This document shows positions 34,871-43,312 of a stretch of 64,000 nucleotides of DNA, one piece after another. Positions within the stretch are counted from its first letter, which is position 1. Each line of letters begins with the position of its first letter. Below the pieces are notes generated by a model. It was not told where the DNA came from. It did no database searches and saw only the letters and a list, made by a program, of their open reading frames with translations. Made by a program: the position numbers and the translations under genes. Origin of the DNA: Polynucleobacter sp. 86C-FISCH (lineage in GTDB: Bacteria; Pseudomonadota; Gammaproteobacteria; Burkholderiales; Burkholderiaceae); the NCBI RefSeq assembly GCF_018882415.1, contig NZ_JACVOL010000001.1, positions 1,217,531-1,281,530 on the forward strand, written 5' to 3'.

Positions 34871-35910
34871 ACTTAAGGATAGATAAAATTTTGATATTAA
34901 TATTTGTTTTCGCGCTAAATCTTTTGGCGACATACCTCTATTGCGATCTCTACATGGGAAGTCTTAATGCATCCGAATTGTGGGAGACAGCAAGAATCGA
35001 TGGATTTAGTTCAGATTACTTTCTTATTGATGTTTTGCAATATCAGCTAAGTGCAAATTTCACTAATCTAACGGATGCCTTAAATTTACTATCAAGCGGA
35101 TCTACAAATATTCATGCCTCTTTCTTTACAATGTTGTTTGGGGGCGGAGATGGATTGGAAGGCAGCATTATTGTTAACTCTATGATTGTTGCAATTTTGA
35201 TAATGATTGCAGGCAACACGTTTACTAGATCAATAGTTTTATATATTCTCTTAAGCCCATATTTTATTTTTTATAGCATTGGATGGACGAAAGAAATATT
35301 GCTCACATTATCTTTGGTAATTTTAATTTTTAATTTAAACCTAAGGAGCAAAGCCAAGCTTATCACAGCATTTTTCTTTGCATTTATTTCTCGACCTCAG
35401 TTCTTACCAATTTTAATAATTTCAGTTTTTTTCGCAAAGATTAAAGATAAATATGTTTACTCTTTCATCTTGATATTTCTTGCCACATCCCCCTTTTGGT
35501 TATCAATTATCCCAGACGTTTACTATGCTGCAGCTTCTTTATACAATGAAAATAATGGTGGCCAAGGATACTCCATCTACGCTGATTATTTAAAATACAA
35601 TATCCCTGTTTTTTCAATACTTGGTTATATTTTTCAAATAATAAAAATATATTTTGAGCCAGTAATGTCAGTGATTGCGAATGCTAGTTTTTATGCAATA
35701 AACGAAATATTTCTTGAGGTATTATTTTTTGCTTTTCTGATCCGTACAAAATTTTGTATATTTAAAGATAAAGTTGTTAAATATTTATTTATAACCATAA
35801 ATGTTTTTATTGCTGCTCTGCCATTTACGCATTTTAGATATTTAATGCCACTGCTGGCGGCCCTGGTTCTTTTCAACTCAACCCGTGGATTTAATGATGG
35901 CCGAAGTTAG
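34867..35910 (+). CDS. Polytopic membrane protein, Wzy polymerase candidate
   Basis: A 347-residue protein with about nine or ten spans and a larger periplasmic stretch near residues 215-245 (PDVYYAAASLYNENNGGQGY). Sequence is not strongly conserved, as usual for Wzy. An SPYFIFYSIGWTKEILLTLSL segment (about 135-155), with Lys-Glu at a span start, recalls other O-antigen polymerases. It lies between glycosyltransferases (4-base overlap before, 17-base overlap after), the usual place of wzy. A flippase is less likely given the span count. Confidence 0.6.
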   Translation: MNLRIDKILILIFVFALNLLATYLYCDLYMGSLNASELWETARIDGFSSDYFLIDVLQYQLSANFTNLTDALNLLSSGSTNIHASFFTMLFGGGDGLEGSIIVNSMIVAILIMIAGNTFTRSIVLYILLSPYFIFYSIGWTKEILLTLSLVILIFNLNLRSKAKLITAFFFAFISRPQFLPILIISVFFAKIKDKYVYSFILIFLATSPFWLSIIPDVYYAAASLYNENNGGQGYSIYADYLKYNIPVFSILGYIFQIIKIYFEPVMSVIANASFYAINEIFLEVLFFAFLIRTKFCIFKDKVVKYLFITINVFIAALPFTHFRYLMPLLAALVLFNSTRGFNDGRS

Positions 35911-37042
35911 GGTTCTGCATGTTGTACCTGATCTTTGCGTTGAAGGCGGTGGACAGTCAAGCGCCTGCTTTAATTTAGCCCTATCTTTAGTTGGTGTTTG
36001 CGAAGAAGTTTCTATTTTTTTTAAGAAAGCACGCGGAGTAACATGGCTTGAGGGTGCTGGTCCTATCACTGGGTTGAATATTTTTCCATATACGGGAAAA
36101 ATTTTCCGTATTCCATACGCTATTTATGGAATTATAAGGTCGCAGAATATAAATATTATTCATCTTCATGGCCTGTGGTTACCAATTTTCCTTTGCGCAT
36201 TCATAGCAGCTAAGATTGCCGGTATAAAAATTGTTATTTCTCCCCATGGGATGCTATTGCCATGGGATTTGAGGCGTAAAAAAATAAAAAAATGGCTGGC
36301 CATGATGGTTTATCAAGGCTGGATATTGCGAAATGTTGATGGATTTATAGCTTCATCTGAGGCAGAGCATGATTCCATTGATTCATTAGGGTTAAAGACT
36401 CCAATTGCAATTATTCCAATTGCTATCTTGGATTCGCCACAATATCCAGAGCTTGATCTTAGGCCTCCAGGATTTAAAACAGCTCTTTTTGTAGGGAGAA
36501 TTAATCATGGAAAGGGCCTTCATCTACTAATTGAAGCTTGGGCACAAATTCGTGTAAATGTTGGGGATCGATTGCTTATAGCAGGTAAGGCGACTACAGA
36601 AGAGGAATTAAGTTATTTTGATAGACTAACTACTGCCGTAAAGAAGCATCGACTTGAAAGCTCAATTTTATTTGTGGGGTTGGTAGAGGGGCGTCAGAAA
36701 GAGGAGTTATTTAAAAGCGCCTCTTTCTTGGTTTTGCCAACATTTTCAGAAAATTTTGGCATGGTAATTGCAGAGGCAATGTCTTTTGGTTTGCCGGTTA
36801 TTACAACCCATGGCGCCCCATGGAGAGATATTGAGGTAAATCAATGTGGGTGGTGGGTGCCTATAGGCGTGAAATATCTAACTGATGCTCTAGCGGATGC
36901 TCTATCAAAAAGCTCTAGAGAGTTAAGTGAAATGGGTGCTAGAGGTAGAGAATTGTTCGATAGAAAATATGAATCATCTAGCGTAGCTAGGGAAACAAAT
37001 TTTGCCTATAGCACGTATATTGAGTTGCCAAAAAATAAATGA
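35894..37042 (+). CDS. Family 4 glycosyltransferase
   Basis: A GT-B enzyme of about 382 residues: N-terminal VLHVVPDLCVEGGGQSSACFNL, ISPHGMLLPWDL (acceptor side), FVGRINHGKGLHLLIEAW at the linker and the donor motif FSENFGMVIAEAMSFGLPVITT, an E-x7-E pair. The ATG at 35894 is taken; a GTG three codons upstream is possible. It overlaps the polymerase candidate by 17 bases and the next GT4 by 4. Confidence 0.88.
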   Translation: MMAEVRVLHVVPDLCVEGGGQSSACFNLALSLVGVCEEVSIFFKKARGVTWLEGAGPITGLNIFPYTGKIFRIPYAIYGIIRSQNINIIHLHGLWLPIFLCAFIAAKIAGIKIVISPHGMLLPWDLRRKKIKKWLAMMVYQGWILRNVDGFIASSEAEHDSIDSLGLKTPIAIIPIAILDSPQYPELDLRPPGFKTALFVGRINHGKGLHLLIEAWAQIRVNVGDRLLIAGKATTEEELSYFDRLTTAVKKHRLESSILFVGLVEGRQKEELFKSASFLVLPTFSENFGMVIAEAMSFGLPVITTHGAPWRDIEVNQCGWWVPIGVKYLTDALADALSKSSRELSEMGARGRELFDRKYESSSVARETNFAYSTYIELPKNK

Positions 37043-38289
37043 CCAATACTCAAATGAAAATCTTAATATGGAGCCAACATTTTTGGCCTGAATCATTTCG
37101 CATAAATGAAATTGCACAAGAACTACAAGAAAATGGCCATGAAATTTCAGTCCTTACTGGAAAACCAAATTATCCACTTGGAAAAATTTTTTCAGGCTAT
37201 AAGGCTGCAGGACTGCAATCAGAACGTTACGGTCAAATAAGTATTAATAGAGTGCCGCTTTATCCCAGGGGTAAGGGTGGCGCACTAAACATGGTTTTAA
37301 ATTACCTATCATTTATTTTTTCAGCTTTAATATTTGCCCCATTTATATATAGAGGTAAAAAATTTGACATTATATTTATCTATGGAACATCCCCGCTTAT
37401 TCAGGGTCTTTCTGCAATTCCGCTAAAGTTTTTTACGGGCGCAAAAATTGTCACGTGGGTCCAGGATTTATGGCCTGAGGATTTGGAGTCAACAGGGTAC
37501 ATAAAGAATAAATATGTGTTGAAGATAAATGAATGGCCCGCAAAATTCCTCTATTTTTTTTCCGATAGGATTTTGATTCAATCGAAGGGGTTTTATGACC
37601 CAGTTTTGCGGTTGGCCGCTGGAAGAGAGCTTTTTTATTTGCCAAATCCTGCAGAAAAGGCGGTTTTTTTGAGGGGGGCAAATGGGCCGCTCCCTGAGAT
37701 GTTTGAATATATGAGCCAAGGTTTTCATATTGTTTTTGCAGGAAACATTGGCAATAATCAGTCAATTGAAACAATTGTTGAGGCTGCATGTATTCTGATA
37801 AATAGACCTGATATTACTTTTACAATAGTTGGGGATGGAAGTAGACTTGATTTCTTAAGAGAGAAAGTTTCTGCCCATAAGTTAAAAAATATAAAAATAC
37901 TTGGAAGGCATCCCGTAGCGCTAATGCCAGCAATTTATGAAAGAGCTGATGCATTATTGGTCACCTTGGGGAGTACTAATAATTTAAGTTTGACAATACC
38001 CTCTAAAATTCCGGCATACATGGCGTCAGCCAAGCCGATATTAGCAGCAATTAACGGATTTGGCGCAGAAGTTATCAAAGAAGCGGATTGTGGTTTTACT
38101 TGCTCAGCATGTAATTCAAGGGGTTTGGCTGACATTATTGAAAAACTCTATCTAATACCCGCCAATGAAAGGCTGGAGATGGGTAATAGGGGTAGGATTT
38201 ATGCTGAATGCAACTATCAGCCCAACATAATTATTAAGGATATAGTGAAGCATTTTAGGGAAACCCTTGATCAGGATGAGCGTAAATGA
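37039..38289 (+). CDS. wbuB: WbuB-like family 4 glycosyltransferase
   Basis: A 416-residue GT-B enzyme of the WbuB group: SQHFWPESFRINEIAQEL (about 12-29), VLTGKPNYPLGKIFSGY, WVQDLWPEDLESTGYI and FAGNIGNNQSIETIVEAA. WbuB proteins transfer L-FucNAc or L-QuiNAc from UDP-sugar onto the lipid-linked chain. The three genes that follow make just such a UDP-6-deoxy-L-HexNAc, which supports the call. Overlaps by 4 bases on both sides. Confidence 0.82.
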   Translation: MTNTQMKILIWSQHFWPESFRINEIAQELQENGHEISVLTGKPNYPLGKIFSGYKAAGLQSERYGQISINRVPLYPRGKGGALNMVLNYLSFIFSALIFAPFIYRGKKFDIIFIYGTSPLIQGLSAIPLKFFTGAKIVTWVQDLWPEDLESTGYIKNKYVLKINEWPAKFLYFFSDRILIQSKGFYDPVLRLAAGRELFYLPNPAEKAVFLRGANGPLPEMFEYMSQGFHIVFAGNIGNNQSIETIVEAACILINRPDITFTIVGDGSRLDFLREKVSAHKLKNIKILGRHPVALMPAIYERADALLVTLGSTNNLSLTIPSKIPAYMASAKPILAAINGFGAEVIKEADCGFTCSACNSRGLADIIEKLYLIPANERLEMGNRGRIYAECNYQPNIIIKDIVKHFRETLDQDERK

Positions 38290-39164
38290 AGATATTGGTG
38301 CTTGGAGCAAGTGGGATGTTGGGCCATACCTTGTTTCATCAATTGGGTATTTCTAATAGCAATTGGAAAATATATGGAACAATTAGATCGGAATCTTCTT
38401 GTAAAGATTTTGATAAAGCCGTCCGTAAAAATTTAATTTCTGGAGTAAACGTAGAGAATATAGATTCACTAATTCATGTTTTTAATTTAGTGAAACCAGA
38501 AGTTGTTATTAATTGTGTTGGCCTAGTTAAGCAACTATCAGAGGCGAGCGATCCACTGCAAGCATTGCCAATAAATTCGCTTTTACCTCATAGGCTTGCT
38601 AATCTCTGTAATTTAATCGGCAGTAAGTTGATTCACATTAGTACTGATTGTGTTTTTTCTGGCGAGAAGGGAAATTATTTAGAGACGGATTTTTCCGATG
38701 CCAAAGATTTATATGGAAAATCAAAATTTCTCGGCGAGTTATCCTATCCTCATACTGTTACATTAAGGACTTCAATAATAGGGCATGAGCTTCGTTCAGC
38801 CAACGGCTTGGTTGACTGGTTTCTGATGCAAAAAAAGGTTTGTCACGGCTTTACTAGGGCCATCTTTTCGGGGGTGCCTACAATAGTTTTGGCGGAGATC
38901 ATTGCTAATGTAGTAATTCCAAACATTCATCTATTAAGCGGACTGTATCAAATTGCCTCAAAGCCAATTTCTAAATATGATTTGCTGTGCTTAATTGCTG
39001 AGGTTTACCAAATGGAGATACAAGTTATTCCAGATGATAGGTTAATAATTGATAGATCGTTATGTTCGAAACGATTTACAGAGGCAACTGGTTATGTTGC
39101 TCCTGAATGGGTTGATATGGTTGAAAAAATGCATGCTTTTAGGATTGCCAATAAAAATGTTTAA
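38286..39164 (+). CDS. RmlD-like SDR reductase of UDP-6-deoxy-4-keto-L-HexNAc pathway
   Basis: A 292-residue RmlD-type reductase: LGASGMLGHTLFHQLG (6-21), NCVGLVKQ, HISTDCVFSGEKG and catalytic Tyr-x3-Lys in LYGKSKFLGE. It lacks the roughly 80-residue C-terminal cupin domain of FnlB/WbjC/CapF. Single-domain reductases in this gene order are the WbvR/QnlB type, which lead to UDP-L-RhaNAc and, after 2-epimerisation, UDP-L-QuiNAc. It overlaps the dehydratase gene by 8 bases. Confidence 0.78.
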   Translation: MKILVLGASGMLGHTLFHQLGISNSNWKIYGTIRSESSCKDFDKAVRKNLISGVNVENIDSLIHVFNLVKPEVVINCVGLVKQLSEASDPLQALPINSLLPHRLANLCNLIGSKLIHISTDCVFSGEKGNYLETDFSDAKDLYGKSKFLGELSYPHTVTLRTSIIGHELRSANGLVDWFLMQKKVCHGFTRAIFSGVPTIVLAEIIANVVIPNIHLLSGLYQIASKPISKYDLLCLIAEVYQMEIQVIPDDRLIIDRSLCSKRFTEATGYVAPEWVDMVEKMHAFRIANKNV

Positions 39165-40167
39165 AGATAAAGTGCTATTAATTACGGGTGGAACAGGTTC
39201 TTTTGGAAATACTGTTTTAAAACGTTTTTTAAAAACGGGCGTGAGTGAAATTCGAATTTTTAGTCGCGACGAAAAAAAACAAGAAGATATGCGCCTTATG
39301 CTTAAGAGCGACATCTTAAAGTTTTATATAGGAGATGTAAGAAATTACGATAGTATTTATGAGGCTATGAAGGGTGTGGACTATGTATTCCATGCGGCAG
39401 CGCTTAAGCAAGTCCCTTCATGCGAGTTCTATCCCATGGAGGCGGTTAGAACAAACGTATTCGGAACAGAAAACGTCTTAAATGCTGCTACAGCAAATGG
39501 GGTGAAGCGTGTAGTGGTATTGAGTACAGATAAGGCGGTTTATCCAATTAATGCCATGGGCATTTCAAAGGCTATGGCTGAAAAGCTGGTCATTGCCAAA
39601 TCTAGAAATCAGCTTCCTGGGCAAACAGTTTTTTGTGCCACTCGATATGGAAATGTAATGGCTTCCCGTGGTTCGGTCATTCCATTATTTGTTTCGCAGA
39701 TAAAGAGTGGCAAAGCAATAACCCTTACAGATCCCAATATGACACGTTTTTTAATGTCGCTTGAGGATTCGGTCGATTTGGTTTTGTATGCATATGAACA
39801 TGCAGAACAGGGTGATATTTTTGTTCAAAAAGCGCCATCATCCACCGTGAAGGACTTGGGAAAAGCCATTAATGAATTATTTGGTGGCAATAACGAGGTG
39901 AGCATCATCGGAACGCGGCATGGAGAGAAATTATATGAATCACTTATTTCTCGAGAAGAGATGGCTCACGCAAAAGATATGGGTGGGTATTATCGTATTC
40001 CGGCAGATAACCGAGACCTAAATTATGCCAAGTATTTCAATGAAGGTGATGAAGCTCTATCAGAGCTAGTGGACTACACTTCTCATAATACAACGCGTTT
40101 GAATGTCGATCAAATTAAAGACTTGTTGTTAAAACTTGATTACATAAGAGAAGAAATGCATGTATAA
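39157..40167 (+). CDS. UDP-GlcNAc 4,6-dehydratase/5-epimerase (FnlA/WbjB/QnlA type)
   Basis: The ATG at 39157 (336 residues) is chosen; longer frames would overlap the reductase by 116 bases without support. It has TGGTGSFGNTVLKRFL (9-24), FHAAALKQVPSCEF, STDKAVYPINAMGISKAMAE with the Met-x3-Lys active site, and a final RHGEKLYESL. This soluble dehydratase makes the 4-keto-6-deoxy-L-sugar of the beta-L pathway, distinct from the membrane WbpM in the first third of the locus. Confidence 0.9.
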   Translation: MFKDKVLLITGGTGSFGNTVLKRFLKTGVSEIRIFSRDEKKQEDMRLMLKSDILKFYIGDVRNYDSIYEAMKGVDYVFHAAALKQVPSCEFYPMEAVRTNVFGTENVLNAATANGVKRVVVLSTDKAVYPINAMGISKAMAEKLVIAKSRNQLPGQTVFCATRYGNVMASRGSVIPLFVSQIKSGKAITLTDPNMTRFLMSLEDSVDLVLYAYEHAEQGDIFVQKAPSSTVKDLGKAINELFGGNNEVSIIGTRHGEKLYESLISREEMAHAKDMGGYYRIPADNRDLNYAKYFNEGDEALSELVDYTSHNTTRLNVDQIKDLLLKLDYIREEMHV

Positions 40168-41287
40168 AATAATGACAATAGTTGGAACTCGTCCTGAACT
40201 TATTAAAATGAGCAGGGTAATTTCAGAGTTTGATAGTCATACAAATCATGTGCTAGTTCATACTGGTCAAAATTATGATTATGAGTTGAACCAGGTTTTT
40301 TTTGACGAGTTAGGTATTCGTAAGCCTGATCATTTTTTAAATGTAGCTGCAGCTAATGCCGCAAAGACAATAGCTCAGATAATTGAAAAATCTGACGAGA
40401 TCTTTGAGTTGGAAAAGCCTGACGCAGTGCTTTTTTATGGTGATACAAATTCTTGTTTAGCCGTCATTTCAGCTAAACGTCGAAAAATCCCTGTTTTTCA
40501 TATGGAGGCCGGGAATCGCTGCTTTGATCAACGCGTTCCAGAGGAGTTAAATAGAAAAGTTCTTGATCATTTGAGTGATATTAACTTAGTACTTACTGAG
40601 CATGCTCGTAGATACCTGATTTCGGAGGGTATTGCTCCTGAAACTATCATTAAAACTGGTTCACATATGCATGAGGTTTTAGATTGCTATATGGACAGGA
40701 TTGAGAAGTCCTCAATTCTTGATTCCTTGAATCTAAAATCTCAAAAATATTTTCTTGTGAGCGTTCATCGCGAAGAAAATGTTGATTCTTTGGAGAATAT
40801 GGTTGATTTGATGTCGACACTGAATTCCTTGGCTGAAAATTTTGATATTCCTGTGATCGTATCAACTCATCCACGCACTCAAAAGCGATTGAATGCATTG
40901 GATTTAGGTGAGCTAAATCCTCGCATACGCTTCCTTAAGCCATTTGGCTTTTTTGACTATATAAAGTTGCAAATTGAGGCGCTTTGTATTCTCTCGGATA
41001 GCGGAACGATTACTGAAGAAGCTTCTCTATTAAATTTACCTGCCATAACAATTAGGAATGCACACGAGAGACCGGAAGGAATGGATGTAGGTACATTAAT
41101 TATGTCTGGACTAAAATCTGATCGTGTATTGGATGCCGTGAGGGTGGTTATCTCTGGACATAATCATGAATCAAGGTTAATGCGTATTCCTGAAGACTAT
41201 GATGGTGGTTTAGTTTCAAAAAAGGTGTTGCGAATTGTGCTTAGCTACATTGATTACGTCAATCGTACGGTTTGGTTCAAGCATTGA
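40160..41287 (+). CDS. UDP-N-acetyl-L-sugar 2-epimerase (FnlC/WbjD/CapG type)
   Basis: A 375-residue GT-B-fold 2-epimerase: GTRPELIKMSRVI (9-21), HTGQNYDYELNQVFFDELGI, HMEAGNRCFDQRVPEE (the catalytic acidic pair region) and LSDSGTITEEASLL. The WbjD/FnlC group acts on 6-deoxy-L-HexNAc nucleotides rather than UDP-GlcNAc; the MEAGNRCFD stretch favours this group over WecB, which reads VEAGLRT. It completes the pathway for the WbuB transferase. Overlaps the dehydratase gene by 8 bases. Confidence 0.88.
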   Translation: MYKIMTIVGTRPELIKMSRVISEFDSHTNHVLVHTGQNYDYELNQVFFDELGIRKPDHFLNVAAANAAKTIAQIIEKSDEIFELEKPDAVLFYGDTNSCLAVISAKRRKIPVFHMEAGNRCFDQRVPEELNRKVLDHLSDINLVLTEHARRYLISEGIAPETIIKTGSHMHEVLDCYMDRIEKSSILDSLNLKSQKYFLVSVHREENVDSLENMVDLMSTLNSLAENFDIPVIVSTHPRTQKRLNALDLGELNPRIRFLKPFGFFDYIKLQIEALCILSDSGTITEEASLLNLPAITIRNAHERPEGMDVGTLIMSGLKSDRVLDAVRVVISGHNHESRLMRIPEDYDGGLVSKKVLRIVLSYIDYVNRTVWFKH

Positions 41288-41328
41288 TAGCCGCAACAAT
41301 TAATTAAATATTAGTCAAGATATTTCAA

Positions 41329-42051
41329 ATGAATTCAGTTTTAGAACCTAAAGAAGCATTTCCCTATACCCCCCCAACTAAAGAAATTCTTAAAAGTTAT
41401 CCGCATATATTTGAGTTAACCGAAGCTTTGCCGCCTAGATTTTTTAAGGTTGTTTTTGATAAGTTGGTCGCTCTCTTTTTTTTACTGCTTTCAGCCCCTA
41501 TTCTTCTATTGCTAAAAGTGGCTTTCGTAATTGAGGGCATGATTATTCCTGAAAATAGAGGCCCGATGTTCTTCTACTATAACGGAGTAAGCGCTGGAAA
41601 AATTATTCCAAAGTATAAGATTCGACTCATAAAGACAAAGTATATTGAACCAGAGGGGGCAAAACGTCACGATTGGATCGCTTACTCTGCTGAGTGGACG
41701 CCCGAGAGTCGGACATATATGGGGCAATTTGTTAAAAAGTTTTATTTAGATGAGCTGCCACAGTTTTTAAGTGTATTAAAGGGGGATATGAGTATCGTGG
41801 GCCCTCGACCTTTGTCGGTGCTACATTATGAGCGTGATAGAGCACAAGGAAATGTCACTAGATTTTTACTGCGCGGAGGCTTATTGGGGTTGGGCCATAT
41901 TAATAAAGGTACATCCGAAATGGGCAATCCAGTATATGAATACGAATATGTTGATCAATATTTAAAAAGATCTTCTTTAGGGCTTCTTGGTTTGGATTTG
42001 TGGATTATCTGGAGGGGGATTTTAGTTATTGTTAAGGGCGGTGGCCACTAA
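41329..42051 (+). CDS. Second monotopic sugar-phosphate (initiating) transferase
   Basis: A 240-residue enzyme: one hydrophobic helix (LVALFFLLLSAPILLLL, about 46-62) then FYYNGVSAGKIIPKYKIRLIKT and the catalytic DELPQFLSVLKGDMSIVGPRPLS (about 142-164). Unlike the first transferase it has an N-terminal 40-residue soluble lead and a closing RGGLLGLGHINKG instead of LTPGLTGWAQ. The donor sugar is unknown. It sits last on the plus strand of the locus, facing the convergent WecA-like gene. Confidence 0.82.
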   Translation: MNSVLEPKEAFPYTPPTKEILKSYPHIFELTEALPPRFFKVVFDKLVALFFLLLSAPILLLLKVAFVIEGMIIPENRGPMFFYYNGVSAGKIIPKYKIRLIKTKYIEPEGAKRHDWIAYSAEWTPESRTYMGQFVKKFYLDELPQFLSVLKGDMSIVGPRPLSVLHYERDRAQGNVTRFLLRGGLLGLGHINKGTSEMGNPVYEYEYVDQYLKRSSLGLLGLDLWIIWRGILVIVKGGGH

Positions 42052-42076
42052 ACTCAAAAACTGTTAATGATCTTAT

Positions 42077-43159
42077 TTAGTAAGGGTGCAGCCATCTCGG
42101 CGTTTTAAAAGTCACAATTCTTTTATAGAGCCACACGTATGTGATGGTAAACAAGATTGCGCTAGCGATTAATGCAACACTGGAGTCCCACCATAGAATC
42201 GCCGGAGTAATTGCCATTGCTGCTAATAACCAGAGGTACGGTGATGTTTTGGCATTGGCGGTAAACCAGTCATCTTTTTTGCCTGCGTATATTGGATTAA
42301 GAATTCTTCTAAAGATAAGTGTGTGGAAATGTATTCCATCTGGCAATCCCGGGCTTTTTCCTTGATGTATCTTGCGCCTGTAGATGGTGAATAGGGTTTC
42401 CAAAATAGGGTATGCATTAATCATGAGTGCAAACCAAGGAGAAACATTGGGGTGTCTGGCCGCTAATAAAACACTGATTGTTGCTACCCAAAATCCAATC
42501 AGATAGGCCCCACCATCCCCCAGAAATATTAAGCCTCTTGGGTAGTTCCAAACAAAGAATCCTAGAATTGACCCGGCCATGACAAGACTTAAATACATTA
42601 GTAGAGGATCTCCAACAACAAAGCTCACATAGGCCAACCCCATTAAGGTGATGATACCAATCATGCTTGATAGGCCATTAAAGCCATCAATAATGTTGTA
42701 AGCGTTAGACAATCCAGTTATCGCAAATACTGTGAAGGTGATTGCAACCCCTCGAATCATCATCACATGGTCAATGCCAGGAATGTCCAGTTTGGTTATT
42801 TGTGCGCCTAAATAATGCGCAGCTAAAGCTGCAGCAATAGCGGTAAAAATGAGTCGTGTTTTTACGCCTATTTTTTTTGTTAGGTCCTCAGTTAAACCGA
42901 TGCCGAATACTGGGACGGCACATATTAATAGGGTAATTTCAAAGATGCTGGTTGGGGTTGTTTGAAGGCGCAATAGGGTTGCAGCAAGAATACCCACCGC
43001 AATGCTCACCCCACCAATTCGTGGCACTGAGGCAGTATGGAATTTTTGTGGGCCGGATAAATCCGAATCACCCGAAAACCGACTATGCAAATGCTCAAAT
43101 CGAATAATGAGCAATGTGGCGATAAAAGAGGAGAAGAAGGCTGCAAGTAATCCAGACAT
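42077..43159 (-). CDS. WecA/WbpL-like polytopic phosphoglycosyl transferase (MraY family)
   Basis: A 360-residue integral membrane protein with about ten spans. The conserved sites are visible: PRIGGVSIAVG (around 49-59), LTEDLTKKIG, NAYNIIDGFNGLSSMIG (around 160-176, the catalytic Asp region) and LGDGGAYLIGFW with the Mg-binding Asp. The IYRRKIHQGKSPGLPDGIHFHTLIFRR loop carries the HIHH-like His cluster of this group. It starts a lipid-linked chain with GlcNAc-, FucNAc- or QuiNAc-1-phosphate. It is convergent with the rest of the locus and marks its end. Confidence 0.9.
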   Translation of the reverse strand: MSGLLAAFFSSFIATLLIIRFEHLHSRFSGDSDLSGPQKFHTASVPRIGGVSIAVGILAATLLRLQTTPTSIFEITLLICAVPVFGIGLTEDLTKKIGVKTRLIFTAIAAALAAHYLGAQITKLDIPGIDHVMMIRGVAITFTVFAITGLSNAYNIIDGFNGLSSMIGIITLMGLAYVSFVVGDPLLMYLSLVMAGSILGFFVWNYPRGLIFLGDGGAYLIGFWVATISVLLAARHPNVSPWFALMINAYPILETLFTIYRRKIHQGKSPGLPDGIHFHTLIFRRILNPIYAGKKDDWFTANAKTSPYLWLLAAMAITPAILWWDSSVALIASAILFTITYVWLYKRIVTFKTPRWLHPY

Positions 43160-43264
43160 TCAATCATTATAAATTCCAAAAGTGCTTTCTCAGTAATTTC
43201 TGGGTTTAACGCTTCTTTATGCCGCTCAGCTAAGCACTCACCAGGTATTTATGCTGGTTTCCCA

Positions 43265-43293
43265 ACAAAAAAAGGCCTGCATTGCAGGCCTTT
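43265..43293 (-). terminator. Rho-independent terminator of the large lipoprotein gene
   Basis: Perfect ten-base stem AAAGGCCTGC / GCAGGCCTTT with a three-base loop; read on the minus strand it is followed by a T-run, 20 bases beyond the stop of the gene ending at 43313. Confidence 0.9.
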
Positions 43294-43312
43294 GGGGTTT
43301 GATTACTGGCTT

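Noticed and set aside
37451-37789. 112-codon minus-strand frame within the WbuB-like gene
   Set aside because: Composition is that of an antisense shadow; the plus-strand gene has intact family motifs across the same span.
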